Source: Vespula vulgaris (lineage: Eukaryota > Arthropoda > Insecta > Hymenoptera > Vespidae). From it: 64,000 bases of DNA. The DNA is taken from assembly GCF_905475345.1 (NCBI RefSeq), contig NC_066588.1, positions 12,011,473-12,075,472 of the forward strand, in the 5' to 3' direction. A program made the position numbers and the translations under genes. The stretch's first letter is position 1, and every line of letters begins with the position of its first letter. Below are positions 49,456 to 62,506 of this stretch, piece by piece. A model generated the notes under the pieces. The model saw nothing but the letters and a program-made list of their open reading frames with translations, was not told the DNA's origin and ran no database searches.

Positions 49456-49711
49456 TGGACGAGAGGGAGAAAGAGAGAAAAGTAGGAAGGGAAACGGAGA
49501 GAAGAGAGTGAAGTGGCAACCGTTAATTTGCATAAATCCGCCGATAAAAAGATAACGGTCGCCGTTGATCACACGCTTAATCGATTACCGCGGATTTAAT
49601 TGAATCGGCTGAATCTCTGTATCAAGCGCTGTGCAAACAGGCCTGAGCTTTCGCGTTTCGCCCTCGTCATGCTACTACTCGTTGCAAGAGTATAGAAGGG
49701 GAAAGAGAGAG

Positions 49712-49753
<42 letters not shown>

Positions 49754-49770
49754 TAAAAGAGAAGGGGTGA
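49139..49770. repeat. CT, GA and GATA tracts flanking a unique segment
   Basis: CT at 49143..49178, GA at 49417..49452 and GATA/GA at 49709..49754 surround about 240 bases of unique sequence. The CT and GA runs are inverted relative to each other. Confidence 0.85.
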
Positions 49771-52270
49771 GAGAGAGAGGGTTGTGTACACTCGTGGAAG
49801 GAGAGAAAGCTCGCTAACGCCACGCATAAATTACAATAAACGCGAATCGAGAAAATTACGAGCACGGCCGCGTTGGCGCGAAAATATTCATCGTGCTTTG
49901 GTTCTACCGGCATTGCCACAGTTATTTTCCTCCTCCCTCTCTTTTCTACGTTCAGTTACCATCCCATCCAGTTGCACCCGCTGGTGGTGCTGGTCGATGA
50001 TTAATAAATCAAACCGTCCGCATGTCAAACAGGCATAATTGTAATTTGCTGCGATTGCCGAGCGAGTGCGCGTCGTTCGGTCCTATCTCGAGAGGTAGCC
50101 CCTTTTAAACGGGGAAGAGGAGGACTCGGTTGTTTCTGTCATCCCCAATACTGGAAAACAATGGTCGATTCACCGGCCCTTCTCTACGAATTAAAATATC
50201 CCATAATCCCGGCGGTTCGAATTATTATTTCACTACCGATTTCGTCGGAAGTCCAACCTGAGAATTATATTCCAGGTAATATTAATCCTTTTGTAATTAC
50301 TTGAATAAACATAATTTAATTGTTCATACAAAGCAACGGTTTTGAACTTCCGATGAAACATTTAATCTATTTCAACTTATCATTCATTTTATTAGGCAGA
50401 TGTCTAGTTTCGCTACGTCTAGACGTTACGTCGAAGTTATTCTATCCTGCGATTGCTACCGATCGCGGGCACAGCTATATTCCGTTGCATTGTTCATCCG
50501 CTGATTGGAATTTAAATTTTATTCATAGGCTCGTTTATATCCAGCCAGTTATGTATTCAAATCGGACGGTCCGCGCTCGATATCTTCCATACACCTACAT
50601 ACGTATTATATATATGTGTGTGTATATGTATATATATAATATATATATATATATACATATACGGGCATTCACTATACCCTTTCTAGCCCTTTCGATAGTC
50701 GACATGCTCTCGATAATTCTACTGATTTCCACCGGGATCATCGGATCGAGCAGAATTCGAAAAGTGAATATTTTCCCATGTTACTACCGCTCTTCCTTCT
50801 ATCTGTCCCACGTTATACATACATATGTATATCTGAACGTTAAAAATTAACTTCTCGCCGTTATAAAATCCTCCTGAATCGGATAAAGTTGATCGAAAAA
50901 ACCGTGCGAGGTTATAAAAGTTAAAGCGACTCTCTTTCACAATTAACGGGAGATAGTGTGAGATAAAAATCAAGCATCTCATCTTTACTATGTCCGTATG
51001 GTGAATAAATACTAAGCAAAACACACAAAATGTATAATGTGTCAGAACGGTATAAGAATGTATAACGAAGTATGAAACAATATTTGCAATGTATGAAAAG
51101 AGGGATGATATGGACAAATACGTTTCGAGCTAATGAGAATGCATACATCATCAAATAATAAATGATGTAACGTGCAATATGGAAGCCATACGACCCCCTT
51201 TTAATGTAACAGCTTCGTACGTTGCATGTGCACGCGTATGCATCTTTGTATGCACTATGGTGTGACTTTTATCACTTTTAGAAATTTTCTGGATATATAA
51301 GATGAGCAAAAAGCCCAGAATAATATCAATTATTTATAGACCATTCCGACCGATGCACCAGCACCTGACTTATAATGATTGGTATTAACTAAATTTAATT
51401 TATTGATGTCTAATAGCTAATCCGTAGCATTAAATCGATTAATGTCACCGCTCGAATGTCGACGAACAGTATAATACTCTTTTATAAGATTATAGGTAAT
51501 GAAGGCTGATTATTACTTTTCAATGCAAATTGTGGAATGATGATCGATGATAATTTATTTTTAGCGTGTATTGATAGGTGCCATCGTTCCTATAATTAAT
51601 GTTGTTTATCAGAAATGCATCTCGTTCCATATAATCCCGCTTGTAAAAACGAAAAGGTGATTCTAAATTCTAACTCAATTATTTATTCCCGGCTATTTGT
51701 TTGTTCATGTTCCATATTGGTAAATCGACCGTCATCGTATTAACCGCTGTATAAATATCATCGTATCAATTGTAGTATACCTTAATATAAACATAGACCA
51801 TTGTACTGGATCGAGCATCTACGAACTTCCGCCATACGGAAATACAATCCGAAATATGTACATTGCTGTACACTGTTCGTTTAGTCTGATTTCAAATTTC
51901 GATCGCCGTATCGTATGTTTGAGATCATTAACGTACTAGAGTTAGTTTGCCTTATTCTCCTTTATATTTATTTCAATTTTGTATTATTTTTTTTTGTAAT
52001 CTATTAATCAATTTTGTTACTTAAATCGATCTCGAGGATATAAATTAAATCTATGTGTCTATGATCCTTGATTTAAAATTTTGAAAGAATCCAATACTAT
52101 TGATAATTATTTAATAGAGACGTATAGCGAGATTGTAGACTCTAAATATAAAGTGAAAACTATAGAAAATTGATTAAACAATAATCGAGAATGTTCTATT
52201 AAAAATGATTACTATCAAGAAGTTATTATGTTATGTAGAAAGAGTATCGTGTTAAGTCGATCATTAAAAA

Positions 52271-52765
52271 GCTCTAAGAATTCATAAAAATTAATATTTA
52301 TTTTTCTCTCGAGGTTTCATGAAATGTTTCTTACTATCGCTTATAGAATAATTATCAATCATTAGAAAGCTCTAAGAATCCAGAGAAATTAATATTTATT
52401 TTTATTTTAAAATCTCATGAAATGTTTCTTACTATCGTTTATAGAATAATTATCAATCATTAAAAAGCTCTAAGAATCCATAGAAATTAATATTTATTAT
52501 TGTCTTAAAATCTCATGAAATGTTTCTTACTATCGTTTATAGAATAATTATCAATCATTAGAAAGCTCTAAGAATCCAGAGAAATTAATATTTATTTTTA
52601 TTTTAAAATCTCATGAAATGTTTCTTACTATCGTTTATAGAATAATTATCAATCATTAAAAAGCTCTAAGAATCCATAGAAATTAATATTTATTATTGTC
52701 TTAAAATCTCATGAAATGTTTCTTACTATCGTTTGTAGAATAATTATTAACTAACTTCCTCGCTC
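52271..52765. repeat. 98-bp tandem array with dimeric higher-order structure
   Basis: GCTCTAAGAA occurs at 52271, 52369, 52467, 52565 and 52663, always 98 bases apart. Monomers 2 and 4 match each other (AATCCAGAGAAA with TTTTTATTTTAAAATC). Monomers 3 and 5 share a second variant (AATCCATAGAAA with TTATTGTCTTAAAATC) until copy 5 decays near 52750. Monomer 1 is the most divergent. This is the signature of a 196-bp dimer duplicated as a unit. Confidence 0.85.
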
Positions 52766-53149
52766 GCAAATATTAATTATTCTGAACAATATATACTTTC
52801 AGTTGAGAAAACAGTGTCTTACACTGGATTCGCGAGGATTTACCTTGGCATTGCATTACGAGAAGTCTTTTCTGGCTTTTCCTTCGTCTTTACTTTCCAC
52901 GTCCTGCTACCGTCGTCTATTGCGGCCGTCTCACGTTTGTGCCTTATTCCAGACGAGTAAGGGGTAAGTATTTGGCATGACGTCAAACGTGGATATTAGG
53001 ATTCCCCCAGGGTGGTGACCAGCTAAAGGGGGCCAAGAAAGAGAAGAGGAAAAAAGAAGGATGGCTATATGGTAGCCGTTCGTGCGTCACATCCGTGACC
53101 GGCCTACGGGTTTATCGTGGACCTTGCAACCGTCGTCTTCTCTTTACTA

Positions 53150-53385
53150 CTTTCGTTCTTCGTCTTTGCTCTCTCTCTTTCTCTCTCTCTCTTTCATACT
53201 TGGAAAGAATCTTTATTTTTGGCACATACTCGCTTCGTTCCTTCTTCTTCCTCTAGTATCTCGGATTGAAAACCTGCCATCCACCAAAACCATTTTATTC
53301 TCTTCTCTCTCTCTTTCTCTCTTACTCTCTCTTACTTTTTCTGTCTCTTTCTCTCTTTCTCTTTCTCTCTTTCTTTCTCTGTCTA

Positions 53386-53430
<45 letters not shown>

Positions 53431-53440
53431 CTCTATATCT
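53150..53440. repeat. CT-rich tracts
   Basis: Several CT runs, the purest at 53391..53426. Confidence 0.85.
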
Positions 53441-53676
53441 TTAATATCAACCTTTACCTTTTCTAATTATCAATCAGGTATTATTTTATTTGTCATGAAA
53501 AGATCTACAAGCCTACTCCTCTCAGTCGCCGACAAAATGAACGACAAAAAGACGAGATAGCACGTCCTCGGGTTTCTTCGTTAGGAATTGCAAATTTTCG
53601 CAAGTTTTCGTTAGGGAAATTCAGTCTACAGTGGCACTGCTGTCGTTCTTGTTACTGCTGCTACTGTCATGATCGT

Positions 53677-53730
53677 TGCTGCTGCTGCTGCTGTTGCTAC
53701 TGCTGCTGCTGCTGCTGCTGCCGTTGCCGT
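53677..53730. repeat. GCT trinucleotide tract
   Basis: Two runs of TGC/GCT units separated by GTTGCTACT. Opposite-strand translations give poly-Ser or poly-Ala. No supporting gene structure is seen. Confidence 0.8.
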
Positions 53731-53959
53731 TGCTACTGCTTGGCGTATACAAAGTGGTACTAAAGGATAGAGTGGATAGCCTAAGAGTAGAGTGGTAGTA
53801 GAAGAGGGGCCTCGAATACGGCGCTTCACGGTAAAAGCACAAATATTTGACGGGTAAATAGAGTGATACTTGATGCGGCGCTGGTTGGTGCCGCCACCAC
53901 CCTCGCTGGCTGCCGTATCCGCTACCCCTAGATTGGGGAGAGCCAAAGGAGAGGATACT

Positions 53960-53971
53960 TATCTCTTTCTC

Positions 53972-54024
<53 letters not shown>

Positions 54025-54195
54025 ATCTGTCTCTTTCTCCCTCTTTAGTTCTATCTCTCTTTCTCTTTATTTCTATCTATCTCATTCTTGCTCACTTCTC
54101 TGTATCTCCCCTCAACGTTCCCAACTTGAGTGAGAAAGAGGGAGAAACAGAGAGAGAAAAGGTAAGAGAGGGAGAGAGAGAGAGAGAGAGAGAAG
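53960..54195. repeat. CT tract and inverted GA tract
   Basis: A long CT run at 53966..54075 (purest at 53983..54022) and a GA run at 54130..54193. Their opposite polarity would allow a long hairpin. Confidence 0.85.
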
Positions 54196-55254
54196 CTGTT
54201 TTAGAAACCCTTCTGCATCGGCCACTCGGTTTGCTCTTGCCGGCGAGATCCACCACGCCTGGGTAAATTGCAAACATTAGCTTGCGACTTGCAACTCTTT
54301 GGCGCACGCGGATGCAAGTGCGACGTACGCGGAATACCTATAAGATTATAGGGTCCACAAGTCACGGTTTTAGAATCAATAGTTCTATTCATTCTTCCTT
54401 TCTTTACGAAGAATCGTTCATTCTTATTCATTATTTAATTGTACAACACGATTTCGATCGGTGATGTAAACAAAAAAAAAAGAACTATCGCATAATAAAA
54501 TTAATTGTTACGATACACGAAAGAGCAAACGAAGTTGCGTTGCACTATTGTTTGAATTTTAAACATACGTGACTCAATAATCGAGAAAAGGGAAGTGATA
54601 AGAGGCAATATCTTTATTTCTCACTACTCTTATTGTCAAACATAATTCATTCTCAAAGTGATGGAATCCAAACTAATCGGTTTTTCAAAAAGATTGATAT
54701 AATACGACTTATAATAAGTACTTGTCGTGGGGTGAGTCGAAGGAGGAAAGAAAAGGGGAGGTATCATTGAATAGGATGTTGTAATAAAAAGGGGACGAGC
54801 GAGTCAAGGGCAGCGATGCTGATAATACGTTCATAATAAATCGCGGTTAAGCTGTTATGGAAATCTTTCGGAATACGTTTCATCGGAGATCTTTCGAATT
54901 CGAGATAGAAATACAGAGACTCAGTTCTATGTTTCAACGAGCTTAATTCTGTTTCTTTACTTTTTGATTACTTTGAAAAATGAGAGAAGAAATAAGCACA
55001 ATCGAATACTTCTTTTGAATATTTGTTTGAATATTGTTTAAATATTTATTTTGAAGTAAGCATGATCAATAGATGATTTGTTAAAAAAAGAATTAAAAAG
55101 AGGTATTAATCTAAAAATTAGTAACATCTATCGTACCTTCGATATCTAACGATGGAGACAACCTTCGTTAGACACGCTTCTACCACACTACGAAGCTTTG
55201 TGCTTTTTTAATCAGCCGTGACTCTAATGGCGTTTTCCCTCTCGCGAAATCGAC

Positions 55255-55292
<38 letters not shown>

Positions 55293-56259
55293 TTCATTCT
55301 CGTGATCCCTTCTTCTATCCTTTTTTTTTTCTTTTTTTATTCTTCAATATAGGCCGTTCTTTTTTCAAGCTCCACCAACAGGGGGTCCCTCTTACGCGCT
55401 CATCCATTGTGCGACGTCGATGAGAAAAGAAGAAGAAAGGACGACGAAGGATCGATGAGAAGCGATTGTATGCCCTTCTTTCTCCGATGTTGTAAAACGC
55501 GATGATTTCGCTCGTTATGACGGCTCCTCATCTCGTGATAAATCGTCGATTCGATTCTTTCGATGAACCACCTTCTACATCGAGAGGGCTATTAGTCTTT
55601 CGAATTTTATGGGCGTATAATGCGATGATATCTTTTTTCTGAGATCCTAAAGGAAAAGGGCTGATAAAGGCTGATTCAAGATCGTTTTCACTATCGTAAT
55701 TGCGTTTTTATTCTTGAATTCATGAGTCGAAGAATTCGTTTTATTCTAATTACGTATACTTACACTCTTTTTCTCTCTATCACTCTTTCTCTATCTCTAT
55801 TATTCTTTAACAGAAAGTTTTGTTTTATCGTCGTCTCGACGATTTTGATTAAACCAAGGAACCAACCAACCAGAGAAGAAACTTCCCCCCCCCATCGCCC
55901 TTCCAAGGTTAGCTGCATAAGATAAACAGTATTCAATTAGAAATTCCTCACATACTAATGCCATGAGCTAACAACTGTAAAACACGCCTACGAACATTTT
56001 CTCCCTCACCCTTCCTTTCTCTCTTTCTTTCTTCATCTCTACGATCATTCTCTCCCTTCTTTTTCAATCTCTATGTGTCTGGAGAATCAGGAAACTAGAA
56101 GAAAAGAGGATCAACTGTAACGCATTCAGACTAACGACGGCCTAGGTAGGAATGAGAAGAAAAGACAAAGATGAGAAGGAAAACGGATAGAAGAAGGACG
56201 AGAAGAAAGGGAAACGAAAGGGAACAGTGAGAAAAGACGATGAGAGAAAGAGATCGAAA

Positions 56260-56350
56260 GGGTGAAAATAGAAAGAGAGAGACAGAAAGAGAAAGAGAAA
56301 GAGAGACAGAGAGATAGAGAGAGAGGAAGAGAGAGAAAGAGAAAAGGACA
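56260..56350. repeat. GA-rich tract
   Basis: Imperfect (GA)n. It underlies a 168-codon minus-strand ORF rejected as low complexity. Confidence 0.85.
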
Positions 56351-56730
56351 TAGTTGAAGGAAGCAGTTCTGATTGGTGACGGCGGCAACGGCGGCGACGG
56401 CAATGGCGTTAACTGGGAAAGCTAAGCTTGGAGTCAGCTCGGCTGCTGCGTCGTCATCCGTGTGACAACTTATAATTTGATAGAAAGCCGTTTCGTAGCG
56501 TGCACGGTTCGTACTGGTTGAGCACCCATCCCTCCGTGTCGCCTTCCTTTCCGTTTCCCCTACCATGTTCACTCTCTCACTCCTTTCCTCTCTTCCATAT
56601 CGGACTACTCTCTTTCTACGTTCAACGCTCACTCACGTTACTACTACCCTCTCTATCTTTCCCTTTCTCTCTTCTTCCTGAGTAAAAGCTAGCAGAGTTG
56701 AATCCAATGGACGAGAGGACTAGAGGACGG

Positions 56731-56732
56731 TC

Positions 56733-56766
<34 letters not shown>

Positions 56767-56815
56767 ATGTGTCTCTCTCTTTCTCTTTCTCTGTATGTCT
56801 ATCTCTCTATCTCTC
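56731..56815. repeat. CT-rich tract
   Basis: CT run, pure at 56734..56756, with TGTG and TATGT interruptions after it. Confidence 0.85.
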
Positions 56816-57221
56816 TTGCACCAATCGGTACAGGTGGGTGACTTTTCAGTGGATGAAACCGTGCTTCTCGTACTGCAAAGTCAATGGTAGAAAGGGTGGA
56901 AAAGGAGGACTTTCGAGAACCGGAGGAGGGACAGTTTAATTCTCCTGATTATATCGCGATGTTTGCACTGTGCTCAAGCAATGGCTCCGCATAGTTAGCT
57001 GCCTGACTGACTTCACGGCGCTCACGCAATTTAACCGTTCTACGAAATTATGCATGTAAGGCAGTGCTTTCGCGCTTGAACGTAAGTCGTGAATTTCTCT
57101 AACTTTCCTTCCTTACCTTATATTCCTTTCTCACTTTATCTCTTCCGTTCTCATTTTCGGTCTATCTATTTTTCTTTCACTCTAGTTTTTCTATGGCGAT
57201 TTTTCATATTCGAAATTTGAT

Positions 57222-57478
57222 TTGAATCCTTACGGGATAATTGAACCGGCAGTATTGTAATTTACATTCTGATTTACATTGTTTCACGTTCGTAACTTAT
57301 ATTTTACTAAAGATAAGATATTGCGACGAGAAGCTACTTGTTATTGCTTTGAATCCTGACGGGATAATTGAACCGGCAATATTGATAATTCATATTCTGA
57401 TTTACATTATTTCATGTTCGTAACTTATATTTTACTGAAGAGAAGATATTCCGAAGAGGAGCTGTTTGTTATTGCTTT
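57222..57478. repeat. Tandem duplication, 127-bp period, two copies
   Basis: GGGATAATTGAACCGGCA occurs at 57234 and 57361. Both are followed by similar sequence through CGTAACTTATATTTTACT and GAAGATATT, and both are flanked by TTATTGCTTTG. The copies differ by scattered substitutions. No coding function is evident. Confidence 0.75.
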
Positions 57479-59183
57479 GTGATAATATTGTCTTTCATTT
57501 TCTCGTTGATTATTATTTCATCTAACTAATGTAAATTTTTGATTTACTATTTAACTGATTTATAAATTATTTATCAAATTATATTTTTTTTTCTTATCTA
57601 TTTTTCAAATGATCGGATATTGCGTATGGGTTGGGTTCTATTGTCCTCTACATCATCGTCTTTATGTAGATTCTTTTTCTGCACGAGAAAAGATTAAGAT
57701 GGAAATTTAGAGAACAAAAAAGAGACACAGAGAGATAGAAAGAGAGACAGACAGACAGAGATAGAAATAGAGAGAGCAAGAGAAAGAGAGAGAGAGAAAG
57801 AGAGAAAAAGAAAAAGAAAGATATAGTAGTATGAGGAGAAAGGGAGAACGAGCTTGCTCAGCAGATTGGTATCAATGGAGACAAATTGAGTTGGCCGGTG
57901 ATCGATGAAGCTCACCGGCCGTGACGCGAAGTTACAGTAACGTGCACGTTCTCTCTCTTTTCTCTACATTGCTACATTCTCTTTCTATCCTTTATCCATC
58001 TTTCTCTTACATCGGTATTCGTTAGAATCATATCTTTACTCACAACGACAACTAGGACCTTTCTACCATCTTCTTCTATCCCTAGAGTTTACACAACACT
58101 TACAAACGATGCACCAAATACTATGTAGGAGAGTGTTGCCAAATATGTACCGACCTCTTAAATCGTATCTTATCAAATTTTATCTTATTATTAAATAGAA
58201 ACGGTAGCTGATAATAAATATAGGAAATAAATGAAATAAATCAATTTGGTTTATAATTATGTAATTAAATATAATCAATTATGTAAATACAATCAATTGG
58301 TAATATATATATATATATAGACTTTCAATTTATAGATTAAATTTATATATTGCAGATCGTTTTGTTTTCTAACAATAGCATGACTTATGTATTACATATT
58401 AGTAGCCAGAACTGTTTTAAATATTCCTTCACTATTTTTATCAATTTCGTTCCATACGCAATTTATTATGTATTTTAAAATTTGTTGTAAACATTGCTAA
58501 TTGGAAATTAAGTGTTGAAACGATCGATTTGTGGATACTAGTTACTCTTATTTTTTATATCAATTTTTAATTCATTCAATTGTTTGGACCACACATGGCC
58601 AAACTTTGACTTTTTATCGCTTTCTTTGAGCCTCTTGGTTGGATGACCAATTTTTTAAATAATTTATATAAGAATATCATAAATTGCTATCTGATTTTTT
58701 TCTTTTTATTTAAACAAGTACAAAGAAATTTTTTTTATAAATTTTCTTATGTCAGAATTTTTTCTCTAATTAAAACAAAAGTACTGTACAAAATTGATAA
58801 TATGCGATAATAAGTTTTATTTATTTCAACATATCTGGACTTCTGAAATATATCGAAACGATTTAAATAGATCGATTTATATTTTTTAATATCAAAATAT
58901 AAATTTTTATTATATACGTGTTTCTAAAAAAGAGAAATATTATCATTAAGAACTAAACTATCATTAAGAATTGCTTAATTATTAGATGATTAAATAATTG
59001 TTTAAAATTGCTAAAAAACGTAGAAATAATAATTATTCTAACGATTAGAGAATGATATTTTAAATATAAATAGAAAAAATATTTCTTTCAAATTAAATAT
59101 AACCTGTTTCTGTCTTTTATATACATCTCTTTTAAATATGTGTCAGTTTGAATATCTTCACTCCTGATTTTATAATGGTTTAT
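57479..59183. other. AT-rich stretch, no gene seen
   Basis: A GA-rich tract at 57720..57800 is followed by a GC-richer patch to 57940 and then very AT-rich DNA. Nothing codes for a recognisable protein. Confidence 0.5.
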
Positions 59184-59476
59184 GTCAGCAGTGAGTCCAG
59201 GCGTAATTCTTGACCGATTTTGATGAATAAGGTCTCATTTATTTTAAAGATGAAAGTTTAAACGAGGGTAGATTTCTTGAAATTTTGAAGAAACTTTTTT
59301 TTTTATATATATAAACTATTTTCGAAAGAAGAGCACATTTCAACACGAATTTTTTCACAAAAAATGAAGCTTCTTCAAAAATTCAAAAAAGTCACCTCCT
59401 CGTTTACACTTTCATTTTTTAAATGAAATTTTGTTTATCAAAATCGATTAAGCCTGGATTCGTTGTTGATGTGAAC
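59184..59476. repeat. Imperfect fold-back (long inverted repeat) element
   Basis: The left arm begins at about 59184 (GTCAGCAGTGAGTCCAGGCG) and contains GATTTTGATGAATAA, ATGAAAGTTTAAACGAGG and TTTTGAAGAAACTTTT. The right arm, ending near 59476, holds their reverse complements (CCTCGTTTACACTTTCAT, TTATCAAAATCGATTAAGCCTGGATTCG). The arms are roughly 120 bases each around an AT-rich centre near 59330. The structure resembles a MITE-like or fold-back element. No transposase and no clear target-site duplication were identified. Confidence 0.6.
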
Positions 59477-60736
59477 GCTGTGTTCAATATTTTTTGAGGT
59501 TTTTCGTGAAAAATAACTTTCCCTTAAAAAAAAATAAACCTCTTGAAATTTATAGTAAAATAGAGGATCCTCCTATTATAATACTGATTACGCTATTATA
59601 ATATGATTACGCCTATTATAATACTGATACTATATACGCTTGAATGATACATGTTTGCTTTTCTTGAATTAACTAATTATCTGCTTTTTTGTATGCACAC
59701 GCTAATCTCAGATTATTTGATTCATTCTAAATGCAAAAAAAAAAAAACGCATTTTGAGCTATTCACACAAAACTACGGTAACTCCGTCGATGATTGTGTT
59801 ACTTATTTTGTTCAAAATAATAAGTAGCGAATACTTATAAATTATATATCGTTTTAATAAATTTTCAAAAGATGAATTATTGACATTACGTGTTTTGATT
59901 GTACGTCGGACTTAGATCAAATTAATAGAAAGACATTAAGTATTTTAAGATTTATATGTACAAATTTATATTCATAAATTATTTTTAAAAAATTTAATTG
60001 TTTATGATTTTACTATATTATTAATTATTTTTACATTCTTGTCGGCATTGATGACTAATCAATGAATCCGCACTTTTTATTCGATATCGATTTCATAACG
60101 AAATTTTACATATAGTAATATTTTTGCGAAATAAATAAGAAAATCAATAAGAAATGAAATAAAATTGATACATATATGAAAATAAATATACATACATATA
60201 TCACCTAAAATCGAACCGTAACTTATAGAGAATCGAAAAATAACATTTGTAGAATTTATATGGAACCGATATAATATCAGTTTTGAAGAATCAAAACTAA
60301 AATTGATATCTGACCTTTATCTACATATATCTGTAACAATTATAATATATTTTTTTAACTGTTTGGAAAACTGTTTCAAGAACTGAAACTGATATAATAA
60401 CCATTTTCAACCCCAATGGAAACATACTAATCACGCACCACTGATTCATCAGTTGCGAGAAGTAGGGTAACCAATATACACGGTACACGTTACTCTTTCT
60501 TTCCCTTTTCTTGCTGATTTCCTTGATTAAATAACAGTACAGAAAAAAAGTGAAAGAAAATAGTGAAACGAGCCGTCTTTACTCCACCTATATTATCAGC
60601 CATCAAAGTTTGACTTCCGTTTAATTTTTTCGTTTCATTCCGATTTCTACGAAGTTCTAACTTAGAATACCAATTCTTAAAAAAATTTCACTTTAAAAGA
60701 AAGAGAAAGATATATTACATTTTCTTTTCAAATTCT

Positions 60737-60820
60737 AAAAATTTGCTAGTTTATCATTTCATGGAGTGACGATTTTGTAAAAATTTGCTAGTTTATCATT
60801 TAATGGAGTAACGATTTTGA
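60737..60820. repeat. 42-bp tandem duplication
   Basis: AAATTTGCTAGTTTATCATT followed by TGGAGT(G/A)ACGATTTTG occurs twice, 42 bases apart, with two or three differences. Non-coding context. Confidence 0.7.
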
Positions 60821-62444
60821 GCGTTATCCTATTAATCTTCATTGTCAATATTTAATTAATTTACTTTGCCAATATCTAAGATAGAGTATATTTATAATGT
60901 TCGATTTTGTAGAATCTTGAAGACATCGAAATCCTTTATATTATACTCCATTTGATTTCGAATTTATATTTAAATGATAATGAAGGAAAATAATGATAAA
61001 AGGAAAGACGAAATCGTATCGTATTATCGAAAACATTGATTTTGGTTATAGAAGACGTTTCTAGAAATGGATGAACGTCGTTATCACGTAAACAGCAAAT
61101 ATAGCCTGATTACATTTCCGATTTGTTCACACCCGCACACGGCCCTTAGCGCCTTGCAGTACGAGCTCGCTTTCTATCGTTTAAGTATGCGACGCGTTTC
61201 TCCGAGCGATGTTATCGGTATGCGAAGTAGACGATAGCGGCTATTGAGACGCGGTGTGTAAACACAGACTACAGGCTTTTAGTTGATTAACGCACGCCGA
61301 CCGTGACTCGCTACGAATCTCTCGAGTACAATGAAAATAGCTTCCGCCGGAAAGACGAATTACTCGAGATTATTGACTTTCGACCTCCTCGTCTTTCTCT
61401 CTCACATTCCATTCTCTTTATTCGTACTCCTTCACGATTTCGACCTACCCTTCTTTGATTCTTAGTTTTTTCGTCGAAGGAAAGAAAGCAAAAGAGAAAG
61501 AAAAGAAGATACAAGAGAACGAAATGCAGATTTACTTCGTTTCTCTTCTTTCTTCGAATCGCACGGATGCTGTATGGACCATGAACAACGATACGGTATT
61601 TGTGCAGTATAGAGAGACATCTCGATCGATTTCGATGAATTTGAATTATATTGTCAAGATCGACATTTTTAAGTATTTTTTCACCGATACATATTATCGT
61701 TTCTTAGCTTCAGTTTTTTAGATTAGGAGACTATCTAATAGTATTTTTGTAGGATTTAAATTAGATTTGGTTTGGATTTGGAATTGATAATAAATCAAGA
61801 AATAATTGCAGAGTGTATTAAATTTTTATTCAACCCTATTAGATTTTGATTTAGTTAATAAGTGGAAATATTCCCGTCGTTATATAAGAAAATGTCATTA
61901 TATGATCCTCAAAATCGAATTTACATCGAAATAGTAACTCCATATATATATATATATATATGTATATACGTGTTTCATAATAAGTAATATTAATTCACGT
62001 TTATAATTTACTATCAGATATTTATAGCTTTCACGATTTAAACATTTGTATGATTTCTAGCATTCCGATTTGTTGTGTATAATTTAATCTATTTCTGCAT
62101 GTAACAGAAAGTAAAGTTTCGCAACTTCGGTCCGAAACTGGTTCAATGAAAAGTTGTTTGCTATAGCGTCCAATGTCTCCAAATACCCACAGTACAGTAC
62201 AAGTCAATCCGTTCTATATTTACGTTCGTCAATCTTACTTTTGTCAATCTTACTTTTCTACGATTTTCTTCTCGTCTGTTATTCTATCTGTTCTTATAAT
62301 TCTATTCCTTGTAATCTCGTCCTTATAATTCTATTTTTGTAATTTTTGTAAAACTGTTCCTGTGTTTGTAAATTACATTTCGAGTCGAGTGAACGTCGGC
62401 GTTGTAACTTTATCAAAAATTACATATTATCTTCAAAATACACG

Positions 62445-62506
62445 CACCTAAATTAATCGCATTTAAATTAATCGCATCTAAATTAATCGCACCTAAATTA
62501 ATCGTA
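62445..62506. repeat. 15-bp minisatellite, four copies
   Basis: The unit CACCTAAATTAATCG and variants (CATTTAAATTAATCG, CATCTAAATTAATCG) repeat four times in tandem in an AT-rich non-coding stretch. Confidence 0.8.

Larger units (their letters stand above)
43715..52270. other. Gene-poor stretch with microsatellites
   Basis: GA/CT tracts near 44070, 44820, 48190, 49150, 49430 and 49740, a TG run at 46438..46480, and unique GC-richer patches at 43720..44400, 45540..45880 and 49850..50220. No ORF with domain or splice support was found. Confidence 0.4.
52766..57221. other. Gene-poor stretch rich in CT/GA tracts
   Basis: Unique, GC-richer patches at 52850..53120, 53740..53940, 54200..54360 and 56380..56560 alternate with microsatellites. 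A C homopolymer (nine C) sits near 55885. No credible gene was found. Confidence 0.4.

Noticed and set aside
56126..56632. 168-codon minus ORF
   Set aside because: Half of it is CT/GA-tract translation; there is no start, splice or domain support.
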